Below, one piece after another: positions 1-9,882 of a DNA stretch of 64,000 bases (its first letter is position 1; every line of letters starts with the position of its first letter). A model generated the notes under the pieces. It did no database searches, had not been told where the DNA came from, and saw nothing but the letters and a program-made list of their open reading frames with translations. The stretch spans positions 14,917,272 through 14,981,271 of the forward strand of contig OY755042.1 in the NCBI GenBank assembly GCA_963576565.1. Direction: 5' to 3'. A program made the position numbers and the translations under genes. The DNA is from Aspidapion aeneum (Eukaryota > Arthropoda > Insecta > Coleoptera > Brentidae).

Positions 1-111
1 GGGTGCGCATTACCTAGAGGCAAACAGTGCTATTCGTGTGGACAAGCAGGGGTAACAGTAAGAGAATGTCGAAATTGTAATCGTCAGGGAAACGGACCCA
101 GGCGCTCGTAG
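1..111 (+). CDS. gag: Ty3/Gypsy gag polyprotein, C-terminal tail (partial)
   Basis: The frame enters from outside the window and stops at TAG 109-111. It encodes a zinc-knuckle-like segment with Cys codons at 28, 37 and 67 in CX2CX4-x-X4C spacing. The position normally held by His (codon 52-54, GTA) is Val, so the knuckle is one residue short of a CCHC. In this family the knuckle packages genomic RNA through nucleocapsid. The next frame (pol) overlaps this tail in the -1 register, which is the usual gag/pol arrangement. The Val may be a decay mutation or a sequencing difference. Confidence 0.7.
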   Translation, partial: GCALPRGKQCYSCGQAGVTVRECRNCNRQGNGPRRS

Positions 112-134
112 GTGGTCGACCTTCGAGTCAGCCT
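87..134 (+). promoter_or_regulatory. -1 programmed ribosomal frameshift signal
   Basis: The heptamer G GGA AAC lies at 87-93, in phase with gag codons GGA (88) and AAC (91), as the X XXY YYZ rule requires. After a 6-nt spacer a stem-loop can form: AGGC 100-103 with GCCT 131-134, CTCG 105-108 with CGAG 124-127, AGGT 110-113 with ACCT 119-122, and loop 114-118. The gag stop codon lies inside the stem. Slipping back one base enters the pol frame, which is open from 81. GGGAAAC is a known retroviral slippery sequence; the use of the site here is inferred. Confidence 0.7.
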
Positions 135-3100
135 GAACAAGCATCGACCGATAGGCTAACGTACGTTTTAGATTATGTGATAAGTCATGCTCGTAAAGAT
201 GAGAGGCCTTATTTAGAAGTGGATGTGCTCGGAAATAAGTTATTAGGTTTGTTGGATTCCGGGGCTTCACGTACCTTTTTAGGGAATCATGGTTGGTCGA
301 TCATCGAGAGGTTTGGTTTTTCACTTGATACGACAAAGAAGACGAGTTGTATTGTGGCAAATGGTCAAAGCACGAGTAGTATTGGGACAGTGCAGCTGCC
401 TATGCGAGTTCAAGATAAATTTAGGTTAATAGAGGTCGTCGTCGTTCCTGAGTTGCCGCACACTCTGATTTTGGGATTAGATTTTTGGATTTCGATGGGG
501 ATAGTACCGAACTTAAGTACTAATGAGTGGCACTTTGCCGATAATAAAGATGTGATTTGTTCTTTAGAAACACCAGACCAACAAACTACTCTTTCGCCTT
601 ATGAATCAGAACGACTAGAGGAATTGGTCGTTAAATATAAGACTATTATGGGTGACTCACTGGGATGTACCGACAGGGTAGAGCATAAGATTACAACAGA
701 TGCAGCACCGATAAGACAACGTTCATATAAGGTCTCACCGGTCATTCAGAAACTTATTGATGACGAAATCGACGAAATGCTGAAAATGGATGTGATAGAA
801 CGTAGTAGTAGTTCATGGGCTTCACCAGTGGTAATGGTACAAAAGAAAAACACAAAGAAATATCGTTTCTGTGTAGACTACCGCAAATTGAACTCAGTGA
901 CGGCGCGTGATAGTTATCCTTTACCACTCGTATCCGAGACTCTTGACAAATTGAAAGATGCTAAGTACTTGTCAACTTTAGATATTAAGAGTGCTTATTG
1001 GCAAGTACCAATGGAAGAATCATCGAAGCCACTAACAGCATTCATCTGTCGACGAGGTCTCTTCCAATTTAAGCGGTTACCATTTGGTCTTCATAATGCA
1101 CCTGCAACTTGGCAGAGACTCATAGATAGCATCATAGGAAACGATTTAGACCCCTACGTGTACGTATATCTCGATGACCTCGTAATTGTCACACAGAGCT
1201 TTTCTGAACATCTTAGAATTCTTGAGGAAGTCCTACGAAGATTGCAGAATGCAAAGATAACGGTAAGTTGGGAGAAATGCCAACTGTGTAGGCCAGAAAT
1301 GACTTATTTAGGTTTCGTAGTGGACCGTCGAGGCATCCGAGTTGACCCTAATAAAATTAGAGCCATGTTAGAGCTCCAGAGGCCAAGAACTGTCAGAGAA
1401 GTTCGTAGAGTTGTAGGTACAATATCCTGGTATAGACGTTTCATAGAGAATTTTTCAGCGATAATAGCTCCAATTACAGCTCTAACTAAGAAAAATCAAA
1501 AGTTCGATTGGACTGCAGACTGCGAAAAAGCATTTATTAAGATTAAGGAACTTTTAGTGACTGCACCGATTCTTACATGTCCAGATTATACCAAAGAATT
1601 TGTCATTCAAACAGACGCCTCAGGATATGGAATAGGAGCATGTTTAACGCAACCTTATCCTGAAGGAGACAAAGTCATATGCTATTTGAGTCGATCTTTG
1701 ACTAAGCAAGAACGTGTTTACACGACCACCGAGCGAGAATGTTTGGCATTGGTTTGGGCGATAGAGAAGCTCCGGCCTTATATTGAGGGGATCTCATTTA
1801 AGGTCATAACAGATCATTTTAGTTTAAAATGGCTTCATAGCTTAAAAGAGCCCAGTGGAAGACTTGCTCGTTGGTCTGTAAAACTGCAGCAATATGATTT
1901 TGAAGTAATCCATCGGAAAGGGAAAGATTTAGTTGTCCCGGACATGTTGTCTCGTGCAGTACCTATGATTGATACAATTTCGCAGCCCAGAGATGTTTCA
2001 ACAGCAATTAAAGATCGATGGTACCAAAAGATGGTAAAGAGGGTCGTAGAATCACCGTTAAAATTTATGAACTGGAGATACACTGATAATAAGTTGTATA
2101 AATATGTCAAACAAGAATACCCTCAACTTTCACCATCTAACGAATATTGGAAAGAGGTAGTCCCCAAAGATCATAGGCGTAGAATTATTGGAGAAGCTCA
2201 CGATCCTCCTACCGCAGGGCATATGGGTGTGTATAAAACCTTCCACAGACTGGCAGAAAAGTATTATTGGCCAAAAATGCGCCAGGACGTGGCAACTTTT
2301 GTAAAGAAATGCTTTGTCTGTGCAGCTCATAAAGGTGATACACAAGGTGTATCTGATCAGATGATATCTCACCCAAAACCAACTCGTCCTTGGGAAATTA
2401 TTTCGACTGATTTATGTGGACCTTTACCTCGTTCGACAAAGGGTAATTGCTGGATTCTCGTCGTGACGGACTATTTAAGTAAGTTTTCCTTAGGTTTTCC
2501 AATGCGAACAGCCCCTACTCAAGCTGTTGTCAAACATCTTGAGGAACAAGTATTTATGGTCTTCGGAGTACCCCGTTTGATACTTTGTGATAATGGCCCT
2601 CAGTACAAAAGTAATGAGTTTAAGCGTTTTGCTGAGAGTTATCAGGTTAAAATTCAGTATAATCCGTATTATCACCCCAGAGCAAATCCAACAGAAAGGA
2701 CGAATCGCACGTTAAAAACCATGTTATGTTGTTATGTGAAAGACAACCACAGGAAGTGGGACGAACAAATACATAAACTTGCCTGCGCGATTCGTACTGC
2801 AACCCATGAGACAACCAGGATGTCTCCTTTCTTTGTTAATTTTGGTAGGAATATGTGTTTATCAGGTAAAGATTACTCCAACCCAGTTTTGTTATCTGAA
2901 GAGAATGGTGTACAATCCGCAGCTGAAAGTAAGAACGAAGGTTTCCGGAAGCTCTATGCTGATGTTAAGAGAAGGTTAGAGGTGGCTGGAGAGAAAAACG
3001 TAGTTCAGTATAATTTGCGTACAAGGGTACCCAACTTTGTTGTGGGTCAGCGTGTTTGGAAGAAAAATTATGTTTTGTCGGATGCTGCGAAGTTTTTCTC

Positions 3101-3251
3101 GAAGAAGTTAGCACCGAAATTCGTTGGTCCTTATGTGATTAGGAATAAAATTTCTCCATGGATATTTGAGCTTCAGGAACCATCGGGTAAAGTACTGCCA
3201 GGGAGTTGGCATGCCAAAGACCTTAAGTCGGCAGCGGACCTCTCCGATTAA
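90..3251 (+). CDS. pol: Ty3/Gypsy pol polyprotein (protease, RT, RNase H, integrase)
   Basis: One uninterrupted frame, open from 81 and ending at TAA 3249-3251. It is most likely entered by -1 frameshifting at 87-93 rather than at a start codon; the first in-frame GTG is at 177. Counting residues from 177: aspartic protease DSGA at 27-30; reverse transcriptase with TLDIKSAYW at 267 and YLDD at 331-334; RNase H with D480, E519, D546 and D589; integrase zinc finger H675, H682, C712, C715; catalytic D745, D805 and E840; and a GPY/F module near 984-986 that helps target integration. The order PR-RT-RH-IN is that of Metaviridae. All catalytic residues are present and there is no stop, so the copy is young or under constraint. 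No envelope gene follows; the polypurine tract comes 27 bases after the stop. The nearest lineage within Ty3/Gypsy is not resolved. Confidence 0.95.
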   Translation, partial: KRTQALVGGRPSSQPEQASTDRLTYVLDYVISHARKDERPYLEVDVLGNKLLGLLDSGASRTFLGNHGWSIIERFGFSLDTTKKTSCIVANGQSTSSIGTVQLPMRVQDKFRLIEVVVVPELPHTLILGLDFWISMGIVPNLSTNEWHFADNKDVICSLETPDQQTTLSPYESERLEELVVKYKTIMGDSLGCTDRVEHKITTDAAPIRQRSYKVSPVIQKLIDDEIDEMLKMDVIERSSSSWASPVVMVQKKNTKKYRFCVDYRKLNSVTARDSYPLPLVSETLDKLKDAKYLSTLDIKSAYWQVPMEESSKPLTAFICRRGLFQFKRLPFGLHNAPATWQRLIDSIIGNDLDPYVYVYLDDLVIVTQSFSEHLRILEEVLRRLQNAKITVSWEKCQLCRPEMTYLGFVVDRRGIRVDPNKIRAMLELQRPRTVREVRRVVGTISWYRRFIENFSAIIAPITALTKKNQKFDWTADCEKAFIKIKELLVTAPILTCPDYTKEFVIQTDASGYGIGACLTQPYPEGDKVICYLSRSLTKQERVYTTTERECLALVWAIEKLRPYIEGISFKVITDHFSLKWLHSLKEPSGRLARWSVKLQQYDFEVIHRKGKDLVVPDMLSRAVPMIDTISQPRDVSTAIKDRWYQKMVKRVVESPLKFMNWRYTDNKLYKYVKQEYPQLSPSNEYWKEVVPKDHRRRIIGEAHDPPTAGHMGVYKTFHRLAEKYYWPKMRQDVATFVKKCFVCAAHKGDTQGVSDQMISHPKPTRPWEIISTDLCGPLPRSTKGNCWILVVTDYLSKFSLGFPMRTAPTQAVVKHLEEQVFMVFGVPRLILCDNGPQYKSNEFKRFAESYQVKIQYNPYYHPRANPTERTNRTLKTMLCCYVKDNHRKWDEQIHKLACAIRTATHETTRMSPFFVNFGRNMCLSGKDYSNPVLLSEENGVQSAAESKNEGFRKLYADVKRRLEVAGEKNVVQYNLRTRVPNFVVGQRVWKKNYVLSDAAKFFSKKLAPKFVGPYVIRNKISPWIFELQEPSGKVLPGSWHAKDLKSAADLSD

Positions 3252-3278
3252 CCTTTTTAGGTTAATCGTCTTGAAGTT

Positions 3279-3290
3279 GGGGGGGGATTA
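3279..3290 (+). other. Polypurine tract of the Gypsy element
   Basis: Eight G residues and an A (3279-3287) followed by TTA, directly before TGTAACG at 3291. A purine run just upstream of the 3' LTR primes plus-strand DNA synthesis in LTR retrotransposons. Position and composition fit that role. Confidence 0.7.
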
Positions 3291-5597
3291 TGTAACGTGT
3301 CATTTTTACGTTTAAGACAACGTTACATATTTGTTTATTTAGGTAAATAATCAAGGCTCTTTGATTCGTCTTTCTGTACACAAGTAAGGGTATTTTATAG
3401 AGCTAGGTTTGGAGGTTATATAGGGTCTAGGAAGTTACCTTAAAAGGAGGCATTCCATCGAATTACTGTGGACACTACGCACACCGCATTATCTGGACAT
3501 CGTAATTGGAATTTAAGATCACAGGCTTCGGGAAAATCACATAAAAATTTTGATTGTTTTGTTTTTATCTGTGGAATTTTGTGATTCTCTTGACGTTCAT
3601 AAAGTTAAACAGCTGTTATGCTGGGGAATGGCGGCGTTGCCGCATCACAAATGGTTTCAGTAACAGGAAGGAAACATTTAGATGAACATTTCATTCCCTT
3701 ACGTTTATTTCGAGGATATTGGGACAATCCGAACCTCATATCCTTCACGGATTAACTAGTTTTGATAGTACAAAAACATATTTGGGTCGACCAGGAACAA
3801 CCGAGGCTCCGCCACTTTGATATCTTTATTAATTTAATAGGGAAAGGATAAAATAAATACGAGTTATGCACTTTTGTAAATGGGAGATAAACGAGGGATA
3901 AAAACCAGGACTAAAAGAATAAACGAAATCGTGTGAGTTAACATCTGAACACTCTTGTGCCTTTAAGCAATAGTTCAGTGTGTATTTTTGGGTTCAGGTT
4001 CAGAAACAACTTTATTACTGTAGAAATGTTTTACAAAAATGGCGTCAAACCTTATGAATCTTAGAGAAAGCATATATAAAGAGCAAAGGAAACTTGTGAC
4101 TAAAACTGTAGCTAAAATACAACTAAATTCTACACTGAGTATAGCTTTACTCATATGGGAATTGGTTGAGTGTTCGAATATTCCTGGGTTTGCTGCATGC
4201 CCTGATCTCCAGTAATTGATTTTACAGTTGATGGTTTCAATGCTGAGCTTCTTCTAGTCCGTCGGGTTATTCTTCTTCTACTTGATATGTTGGTGGGGGT
4301 CCGGTAGGCAAATGTTCGGTCAAATGTATGGAGGGTGTCTCGACGTCCTTGTTATAAAAATTTCAACCGTGGAAATAGATCCGACAACACCTCAAGGTTT
4401 GTTTTACGTACTTCCTATCCCCTTGGTCGGTGCTGCCCCCTATATACCTGTATAGGACTATCGCTGTATCTCCTCATTGGTTACTTTGAAAACCCCGGGT
4501 TTTTCTTCCAGGCTTGCCACTGAATGTAGAGATTTATTTTTGGCGGAAAAGTTTTTTATAAATAGGTTTGCATCCTTTATTTGAATTTCACCGGGAAGAT
4601 TAGGTTGGTACTATTGCGTTTTACCGTCCCCACTCCCCACCAAATTTACAAAACGGTTTCGGGCCACTGCATTATTCTGGTATTCTCGACTAAGTGCTTT
4701 GTCTCTCTTTGCTAACAAATTTGGTTGGGTCGGCAACAGGCTCTGGGATCGCCATTGTTTTTGGTTTTGGCACTGCAGCGAATTGTAGGAGATATCCCAG
4801 AGACTGTGAGGAGTGAGCCGTCGTGTTTTAGGCGTAATCGAAAGTGACGCTCGCACCCTTTTGAGGGGAATTTGAGTCGGCCCACGCCATTTTGTACGGG
4901 GAAAGAGCAGCGCCCTGTCAATTCCAGCGACGGGACAGTTGGGCTGGACGCTGGTGGGAAGCCGGACGGGCCAGTTATAACCCTGAGAAAGGGTTTTACG
5001 CTCGGGGCAAGGAACCATCAACACTTGAGACCATGTGCTGCCCTAGCGTGATGTGCTAAGCGGCAGTAGGGGAGGCGCGGGCAAGCCGGAACAGCAGGAG
5101 TATGTTGGGAAACCTACAACACTTCCAGGTTTACCAAATAAACACCAATAATTATTAAATAATTCAAGGACTAAGGTAGGAGCGAGCCTTAACTATAATT
5201 TTTTTTCTCATTTATAAATTTTTAATATAACTTAGACGTAATCTTTTCATATATAAGTTTCACAGTATAATTTCAACATTTCTTGTAAACGCAAGATAAG
5301 GTATGACGTCATAACCACAATTTTGCGGCGTATTTACTAAGTTTTCCTTCATTTCATTTATTTAAGACAATTTCTCTTGTGAAATTTGGATTGTCTTGCT
5401 ACTTAGGCCCTGACTTGTTCCACTACATTTCATCTATTTTTTTTCCTATTTCATGTTTTTGGTAATACTCCAGTTTTACCTTTTAAAATAAACAAGATGA
5501 ACTAATTTTTCTTGTGTTATTTGTACAACCAGATGACCAACTTTGCGGAGACAAAAGAGAGATGAGATTATATTTTTTTTTTAGCGGTTTCGTTACA
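3291..5597 (+). mobile_element. Candidate 3' LTR of the Gypsy element
   Basis: The block starts with TGTAACG at 3291, immediately after the polypurine tract. The inverse terminus CGTTACA occurs at 5591-5597, giving a 2.3 kb LTR, which is long for this family. Polyadenylation-type AATAAA motifs lie near 5137 and 5478. A GC-richer segment (4600-5110) sits inside. CGTTACA also occurs at 3321-3327, but that would leave only a 37-bp imperfect palindrome. The 5' LTR is outside the window, so the 3' boundary rests only on the short inverted terminus. A 137-codon minus-strand open frame (4611-5024) lies in the GC-rich segment; I recognise nothing in it and take it as chance. Confidence 0.45.
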
Positions 5598-6420
5598 TTG
5601 TTCTACTTCATGGGGTGGATCTCGGACTGGGTTGCTGTCTGTCTCATTCTACCCAATGTAGAATGATGACAGCAGATATTTGGTCTAGATCTCCCCTATG
5701 ACAGAATAATTTTGGAAGTATATTTATTTTTTTTTAATCATTTATACAACTGAGTCTCACACTACTGACTCAGATGTAGGTACACTATGGCCTGTTAAAG
5801 GACTCCATCTACCTGCAAAGTGCTTCTAGTTTTGTCATCTTAATTCAATCTTTTAGAGTTTTATTCTGTTTATTTTTTTTTTGGCTTTTTAATTACACAA
5901 ATATTCTGGAAGCCTCGGAAGTATAGAATTTCATTGTTTGGCTACAACGTTTGGGTTGAACTGTATTTTATTTAAGATCTTCTTTGTAAAACATTGGTAT
6001 TAAATAATGTTGCGCACTTAAAGTTTTCTTATTTCTGAACCCCCCCTTCTCCACTGTATAAAAGTTACCGGGCATATCAATGTTTTACCTAGCTGGAAAA
6101 TACAGTTCTACTTCCAGATATTTGTTTAATTATTCAATGGTTTTGTTGTGTCACAAAATGGCGGCAACGTCTTCAAGCTGCCACAAATGTCACACAACGC
6201 ATTTTAATAGGCCACAAATTGGCGCCCAAATTATTTTTTTAACTTTTTTTAAGGCCACAGTGATCATATTTAACCTTTTCGCGCAATTGTAAATTTCCGC
6301 TTTTACTTTTCAATATAACCTTTTGTGGTGTTTGTGTAAATATTCATTGATCGCCAGGATTTTGCGTTGTTTTCGAAATTATGAAAAAAAGTGAACTTCT
6401 CAAGAAACGTTTATATGCAT
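5598..6420. other. No recognisable feature
   Basis: AT-rich DNA with poly-T runs. The short open frames show no motif I recognise. Confidence 0.4.
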
Positions 6421-6424
6421 TAAT

Positions 6425-6930
6425 TGTCGTAAATTTGTCGTAAATTTGTCGTGAAAGAAAAAAATTTGTCGCGCCACCCGTTTTCCTGAAAAGGGTATAT
6501 AATGCTAAGTTGAGTCTCAACTTAGCACTACCACCCCAGAAAAAATTAAAATTTTCAAAAACTAATAAATGCATTAACTTTGAGACTCAACTTAGCATTA
6601 CACCCCCTTTTCAGGAAAACGGGTGGCGCGAGAAAATTTTTCTTTTCACGACAAATTTACGACAAATTTACGACAATTATTCCATAGAATAGTTTTTGAA
6701 AATGTTAATTTTTTCTAGGGTGGTAATGCTAAGTTGAGACTCAACGTAGCATTGTGAAAAAGCTTAAAGATCACTAAGATTTGACTGAGAAATCTCAAAA
6801 TTGCTCACTCCCTGTTTTCGGGAAAACGGATAATGCGACAATTGTTTTTCTTTTACGACAAATTTACGACAAATTCACGACAATTAATGCATATATTGCG
6901 AATATCCAATTCTTAAGTGGTAATGCTAAG
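6425..6930. repeat. Palindromic repeat family (GCTAAGTTGAG), inverted copies
   Basis: A 23-base odd palindrome at 6504-6526 (GCTAAGTTGAG, centre T, then its complement) sits at the tip of a long inverted repeat. The left arm runs about 6430-6526 and the right arm about 6575-6685; the right arm repeats the complement of the left, including GTCGTAAATTTGTCG and CCCGTTTTCCTGAA motifs. A second palindrome follows at 6722-6754 and a half copy at about 6915-6930. The same family recurs at 45.5, 50.0, 50.5, 52.2 and 52.3 kb. No coding capacity; a non-autonomous foldback or MITE family. Confidence 0.75.
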
Positions 6931-7129
6931 TTTATAGAGGTACATTAAAGGCCTATTTAACCCCAAGGCGAAAATCTTTTCGCCCGAGTGTAGGCCTGTT
7001 CAGAATTTCGTGTGTTGTATACTAAAAGTATTATTTTGGTACCTACGTCAAATGAGAGGCAGCAGTTTTTCCCTTTGACTCAGGCAACCAAACAGTTAAG
7101 CACGCTCCTGAAGATAGTGTCTTGTTTTA

Positions 7130-7265
7130 TTGGAATAATCTGACCTTATTTTAAAATTGACCGTATTGTGACAGATTTACATATAAAAAGCAGTTGCTTT
7201 CTTTCAAAATTCGGCCTTTGTGTATCTAAGAACCGGATTTATTAGTGTCTGTTTTTATTAAATAA
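7130..7265 (+). repeat. LTR-like fragment with TATA box (paired with 32.04 kb)
   Basis: About 85 bases resemble 32034-32130 (roughly 85% by eye), including ACATATAAAAAGCAG, a good TATA-box context at 7189-7203. AATAAA follows near 7259. TATA box then polyadenylation signal at this spacing is what a short LTR looks like. At the other copy a primer-binding-like sequence follows. No coding sequence remains here. Confidence 0.45.
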
Positions 7266-7581
7266 AAGTTAGCGACTTTATTTTTAAATTTGACTTTGGT
7301 ATGTCGGTTTTGAGAGGCATCCGTCAGTTTCCTTTTTAAATCTGTTAGAATAAAGCCGACAATAAAGTCAGGTTTTATTTCAATAAGTCCCTACTATCTC
7401 AGTTTTGGCTCACCCTAGGTTAAAGACTACTAACATAGTGAAACATTTTTCACTGCGAGGATGGCTTTCTGTATAGAAACGTAAAAAAGCCTTTTAGTCG
7501 GGTATCTTGTCAAAAAAATAAAAGATTTAAAATTTGTCTTGTGTCAACACCACTTGACCCTAATAAAATATTTGTTTTTAG

Positions 7582-7635
7582 CTGAACCGTCAGACGAAAT
7601 AATTACCATTACCAACTCAACACGGAAGCAATCAG
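7582..7635 (+). CDS. Internal exon of a small cysteine-rich secreted protein gene
   Basis: The acceptor TTTGTTTTTAG ends at 7581 and the donor CAG|GTAAA begins at 7636. The 54-nt exon is phase 1 at both ends and encodes roughly xEPSDEIITITNSTRKQS, an Asn/Thr-rich linker with one NST glycosylation motif. Its phase matches the terminal exon at 9625, so joining gives a continuous frame (a G|AT codon for Asp). The first exon, probably with a signal peptide, was not found between 5.6 and 7.5 kb and may lie upstream of the Gypsy insertion or outside the window. It is supported by splice signals and phase only. Confidence 0.5.
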
Positions 7636-9624
7636 GTAAAATTGTATTAGTTATTTTTGTATATATACTAAGGGCGTGAAGAATTGCCGACTGTTGATGC
7701 ACGACCCTACGAGGGCATCAAGGAGGCGGGTAAGGGACTATTCGCCGCGGACCGATTCGCTGCGGTCCGATTCGCCTCGGGGACAATTAACCGCGAGATT
7801 TTTGTTTTATGAAATTACCATTGGGAATTGTTTAAACAGATTTATTTAGCTTGACTTCATATAATATATTTGTTTGATCATAACTTTTTTCAAACTTTTC
7901 CAACGAGGATTTTTTTAATTAGAAAAATAATTAAAATGGCTGATCCAAAATGGCAGATTTTCCCATTTATTAACCAATATGCATCAAACTCGGAACTTTG
8001 CGATCTTTCAGGGCGCTGATAATAAGTACTTTTAACTTAAACTAAAAAAAATCAAAATTGCGGATTTATAAACCAATATGTATCCAAATCGGAACTTTAG
8101 GGTGTTTCAGGTGGCTGATTATGATTTCTAACTCAAACTTTAAAAAAAAGGAAAATGGCCGATTCAAAATGGCGGATATTCCCATTTATGAACCGATTTG
8201 CAACAAACTCGAAACTTTGAGATCTTTCAGGTCGCTGATTATTATTTTTAACTTAAATTTTAAAAAATCTAATTCATTTATGAACCAATATGCATCCAAT
8301 TGGGAACTTTGGGGTGTTTCAGGTCGCTAATTATGATTTCAAACAAACTAAAAAAGATCAAAATGGCGGATCAAAAATGGCCGATTTTCCCATTTATGAA
8401 CCAATTTCCATCAAACTCAGAACTTTAAGAGCTTTCAGGTTGCTGATCATTATTTTTAACTTAAAGTTAAAAAAATCGAAATGACGGAGCCAAAATGGCG
8501 GGCTTTTCCATTTATGAATCCCTATGCATTAAATTCGGAAATTTCGGGTATTTCAGGTCCTGATTATGACTTCTAACTTTAACATTTTTTCTACCCTTTG
8601 TCAATTGAGCGCAAACGTATTCTAACCTGTGACATGGGGACATTTTTCTGGTGGACAAAGGTCAGGGAGTTCGATTTGGTTCGGTTCGATTCGGTTTGGT
8701 GTTGTTTCATACCCTATAGGATCCCGGGTAATTGATTGAGTGATTGATGGACCTCTCGGAAAACTGTACTTTTCAGCTTAATAAATTGAATTTAAATTTG
8801 TTTGAAAGGAGTAAGGGAAGTTTTTTAAAATATGTTAGATAAGGGTATCTGCAATACCGGGAGTAGCAAGTCATACGATGCTTATTTTTAATGTTGCATA
8901 ATATTGATTTTTTGTCCGAACAGAAAATAAGCAACTAAACAAAATTAAAGAAAAATTTGCTACCCTTTTTCAAAATCTACATATTTTATCAAAAAATGGC
9001 GTTAGAGAGTTACTCTGTCCTACAACAAATATGGAAATATTAATGGTAACACAACCTATGTTCAGTGAAAATTTGTGGGGCGTTCAATATTATTACATTA
9101 AGCAACTCACTCGGCATGGACCGGTGGCCCAAAAGTCCGTTCTACACGGCGCAGAAGTACTTTTGCGCCCTCGCACGCCCTCTTTCAAATGACTGTTCGT
9201 ACAAAAAAATAATAAAGTATCTCCAACAAGGCTATGCCCTCTGTAGGCTAAAATTCAAACCTATTAGCGATATGTACATTGTCCTCCGAATGGTCAGAGG
9301 CAGATTGATACTAAACCCGCTTTTTTTAGTGGTCCGCGATTAGAACAAGTGTTTCTTGAGAGTAGGTGGAGGGGCAAGCGTGAAGCGCTGCGAATTTATA
9401 AGTTCTGTTGATTTTTCTCAATCCCGGGTATGTCATACCCAGGTGTAACAACGCCGGGTTAAAGTGGCAAGACACTCGTAGGTATTTATTTTTTGGCCTG
9501 ATCGAGTGTCTTACTCGGTTCTTGTGTCTTGGAATCTGGACAAGCGTGCTGCATAATTTTAAACTGGTAACCGGAAGTGAACTATAATAATAGCTGTAGT
9601 TACTATTAATTTATTTTCTTTTAG
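7636..9624 (+). other. Intron between the two host exons
   Basis: GT at 7636 to TTTTCTTTTAG ending at 9624. It holds the foldback-type repeat at 7.73-8.59 kb; the rest (8600-9600) is AT-rich without recognisable genes. A 92-codon plus-strand open frame at 9065-9343 shows no motif. Confidence 0.45.
7730..8590 (+). repeat. Foldback-type element, left end plus tandem units
   Basis: The block begins with GC-rich iterated motifs (ATTCGCCGCGG, CGATTCGC) at about 7738-7795. It then shows the same AT-rich subterminal sequence as the element at 43.2 kb (GAATTGTTTAAACAG, GCTTGACTTCATATAATATA). Four to five units of about 110-125 bp follow, each carrying AAAATGGCGGAT, CCCATTTATGAACC and GGTGTTTCAGGTCGCT. 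No right terminal repeat is present, so this copy is one-sided or truncated. Confidence 0.7.
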
Positions 9625-9782
9625 ATCTCAAATGTGAGTATGGGGATAAACTACTAGAGCTTGGAGAAGGTTTGCAAGGGAAGATTGATGACCGATATGG
9701 CAAAAGAGAATTTAAATGTGAATGTATAATGCCTCCATTTGTGACATGTTGGCAAGTAAAGGGCCCCGCTGATTGGAAATAG
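9625..9782 (+). CDS. Terminal exon of a small cysteine-rich secreted protein gene
   Basis: The acceptor ends at 9624. The exon starts in phase 1 and runs to TAG 9780-9782. It encodes 51 residues plus a split codon, with four cysteines arranged C-EYGDKLLELGEG-...-C-x-C-x5-PP...TC. Small insect secreted proteins of single-domain von Willebrand C type have a similar close (a Gly-Glu after the first Cys, then CxC and a Pro-Pro before the last Cys), but the full eight-cysteine pattern is not visible, so the family is tentative. No stop interrupts it. AATAAA signals follow at 9811 and 9867. It is the best candidate for a living host gene in the window. Confidence 0.55.
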
Positions 9783-9810
9783 CTCTAAATATTATGATGT
9801 TTTCAAAAAA

Positions 9811-9872
9811 AATAAAAAAAAACCTAATTGCAGTGAAAATATTATTAAATTATTGTAGCCTGGTCAAATAAA
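9811..9872 (+). terminator. Polyadenylation signals after the host exon
   Basis: AATAAA at 9811-9816 and again at 9867-9872, 29 and 85 bases after the stop codon. Either could serve the transcript ending in the exon at 9625-9782. Confidence 0.35.
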
Positions 9873-9882
9873 GAAATCACAT

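Noticed and set aside
1835..2675. Minus-strand frames opposite the Gypsy pol gene
   Set aside because: Shadows of an intact coding frame with recognised domains on the plus strand.
4611..5024. 137-codon minus-strand frame as a gene
   Set aside because: It lies in the GC-rich part of the candidate LTR, has no recognisable motif, and overlapping frames are also open.
9065..9343. 92-codon plus-strand frame as a gene
   Set aside because: It lies in the proposed intron, has no motif and no codon signature that I can see.
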